Below the pieces are notes generated by a model. The model was not told the DNA's origin and did not search any database. It was given only the letters and a program-made list of their open reading frames with translations. DNA of 32,643 bases. Source: a bacterium. Lineage in GTDB: Bacteria; SZUA-79; Acidulodesulfobacterales; Acidulodesulfobacteraceae. This document shows positions 32,054 through 32,643 of this stretch, piece by piece. Where the stretch lies: NCBI GenBank assembly GCA_021789455.1, contig JAJYJN010000004.1, forward strand, positions 1 through 32,643, in the 5' to 3' direction. Numbering within the stretch: the stretch's first letter is position 1; the number at the start of each line of letters is the position of its first letter. The position numbers and the translations under genes are program-made.

Positions 32054-32180
32054 CTGGATTCCCGCCTGCGCAGGAATGACAAAATAAGCATGGGGGAATA
32101 ATAAAGAAAAGACGGGAATTATAAAATAAGGTAAATATTTAAATTAAAGTTTAGTCATTCCCGCGCAGGCGGGAATCCAG
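32054..32180. repeat. REP-doublet (REPIN-like) palindrome between hdrC and hdrB
   Basis: Two 27-base copies in inverse orientation (32054-32080 and 32154-32180) differ at one base. Each copy is itself a hairpin: ATTCCCGC-GCAG-GCGGGAAT in the right copy, with one mismatch in the left. The spacer is 73 bases, AT-rich. The GC-rich GTCATTCCCGC..GCGGGAATCCAG type is a common dispersed repeat in proteobacterial genomes. It stands within the hdr operon, five bases before the hdrB ribosome-binding site, and may affect mRNA stability or expression balance. Confidence 0.82.
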
Positions 32181-32198
32181 AAATAAGGAGACATAGAT

Positions 32199-32643
32199 AT
32201 GGCTATAGAAATCAGCAACAGGCTCGGTCTTGCAAACGTAAAATCGGATTATATCCACACCGCCGGAAGAAAACTAGAAGATATACATGAGCGGCTTCTC
32301 GAACTTGAAGCAAAAGGAGAGGTTAAGGTAATACATATAAAAGAAGAGAATAAACCCATAGAAGCCGAAACCCTGCTTGGATGGAAGAAAAAAATTCCTA
32401 CCAATAAATTATGGCATCACAAATCATGCGGACAGTGCGGCAATATTCCCGGATATCCCGTGTCTCTGCTGTGGTTTATGAATCAGATGGGTTTTGAATA
32501 CGTCGACGAAAGAAATCAGACGTCATGCACCGCTTGGAATTACCACGGTTCTGGAACATCTAATCCGGTCGGGCTTGCCGCCGTCGCCGTAAGAAACTGG
32601 CACAGGGCATACGAATTAGGTTTATTTCCGCTTTTTCACTGTG
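32199..32643 (+). CDS. hdrB: Heterodisulfide reductase-like subunit B (HdrB), partial: 3' end outside the window
   Basis: The first 148 residues are visible; no stop is reached. The protein has a CCG-type (cysteine-rich) domain as in HdrB. C77 and C80 lie in HHKSCGQCGNIPGYP, C110 in QTSCTAWNYHGSGT, and C148 is the last complete codon. The SCTAWNYHGSG stretch and the lead-in 'EISNRLGLAN' are typical of the sHdr HdrB1 proteins. In methanogens, HdrB cysteine-rich domains bind non-cubane [4Fe-4S] clusters that split disulfides; in sHdr the domain is thought to act on sulfur chemistry. AAGGAG (32185-32190), eight bases before the ATG at 32199, fixes the start. It is expected to form a complex with HdrC upstream and with HdrA outside the window. 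Confidence 0.85.
   Translation, partial: MAIEISNRLGLANVKSDYIHTAGRKLEDIHERLLELEAKGEVKVIHIKEENKPIEAETLLGWKKKIPTNKLWHHKSCGQCGNIPGYPVSLLWFMNQMGFEYVDERNQTSCTAWNYHGSGTSNPVGLAAVAVRNWHRAYELGLFPLFHC

Overview
The window is AT-rich bacterial chromosome from a Gram-negative organism: it has lipoprotein and secreted-protein signals, c-type cytochromes, ExbB/ExbD and type IV pilin machinery. Several features fit a deltaproteobacterial or Desulfobacterota-like sulfur-cycling anaerobe or microaerophile: the DapL lysine route, siroheme-dependent heme synthesis, and a two-gene start of an Hdr-like cluster. An acidophile of the Acidulodesulfobacterales (Sva0485/SZUA-79) type is a plausible guess, but this is inference. 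The window is mostly housekeeping. There is no prophage, CRISPR array or transposase gene, and the only mobile traces are two short palindromic elements.

Layout. 1-353: end of an rRNA operon (23S 3' end, 5S, terminator). 380-3215: prepilin peptidase, a secreted FlgO/propeller-like protein, tRNA-Met. 3216-5747: a gene-poor gap, glycerol kinase on the minus strand and a pilin-like protein. 5901-8060: small diguanylate cyclase, CheV and a secreted peptidoglycan-binding protein. 8211-11209: bioD, dapL, folK, with speD converging on folK. 11437-12390: two paralogous monoheme cytochromes c. 12565-23844: a co-directional run of a fused siroheme decarboxylase, exbB, exbD, purB, purS, purQ, purL, purF, pyrE, a lipoprotein and nadB. 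23961-26840: a multidomain GGDEF sensor. 26997-28249: tRNA-Ala and a tandem universal stress protein. 28270-31222: divergent MFS transporter and ferritin-like/FNT fusion. 31343-end: hdrC and a truncated hdrB.

How the genes work together. purB/S/Q/L/F and pyrE supply nucleotides, nadB starts NAD synthesis, and bioD, folK and dapL make biotin, folate and lysine/diaminopimelate. The fused siroheme decarboxylase belongs to the alternative heme route and sits just after two cytochromes that need heme. The right end looks like the start of an energy-metabolism locus. An unusual membrane channel of the formate/nitrite (FNT) family carries an N-terminal ferritin-like four-helix domain with two ExxH motifs. 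It is followed by heterodisulfide-reductase-like subunits resembling those of the sulfur-oxidation sHdr system.

Most interesting points: (1) the ferritin-like/FNT fusion; (2) the 139-bp divergent promoter region beside it, where both genes appear leaderless and each -35 box abuts a pair of 12-bp-spaced CTTGC repeats; (3) the Hdr-like pair split by a REP-doublet palindrome; (4) the palindromic element within the purine operon; (5) the fused siroheme decarboxylase. Start choices, promoters and terminators were judged by eye; no database search was possible.
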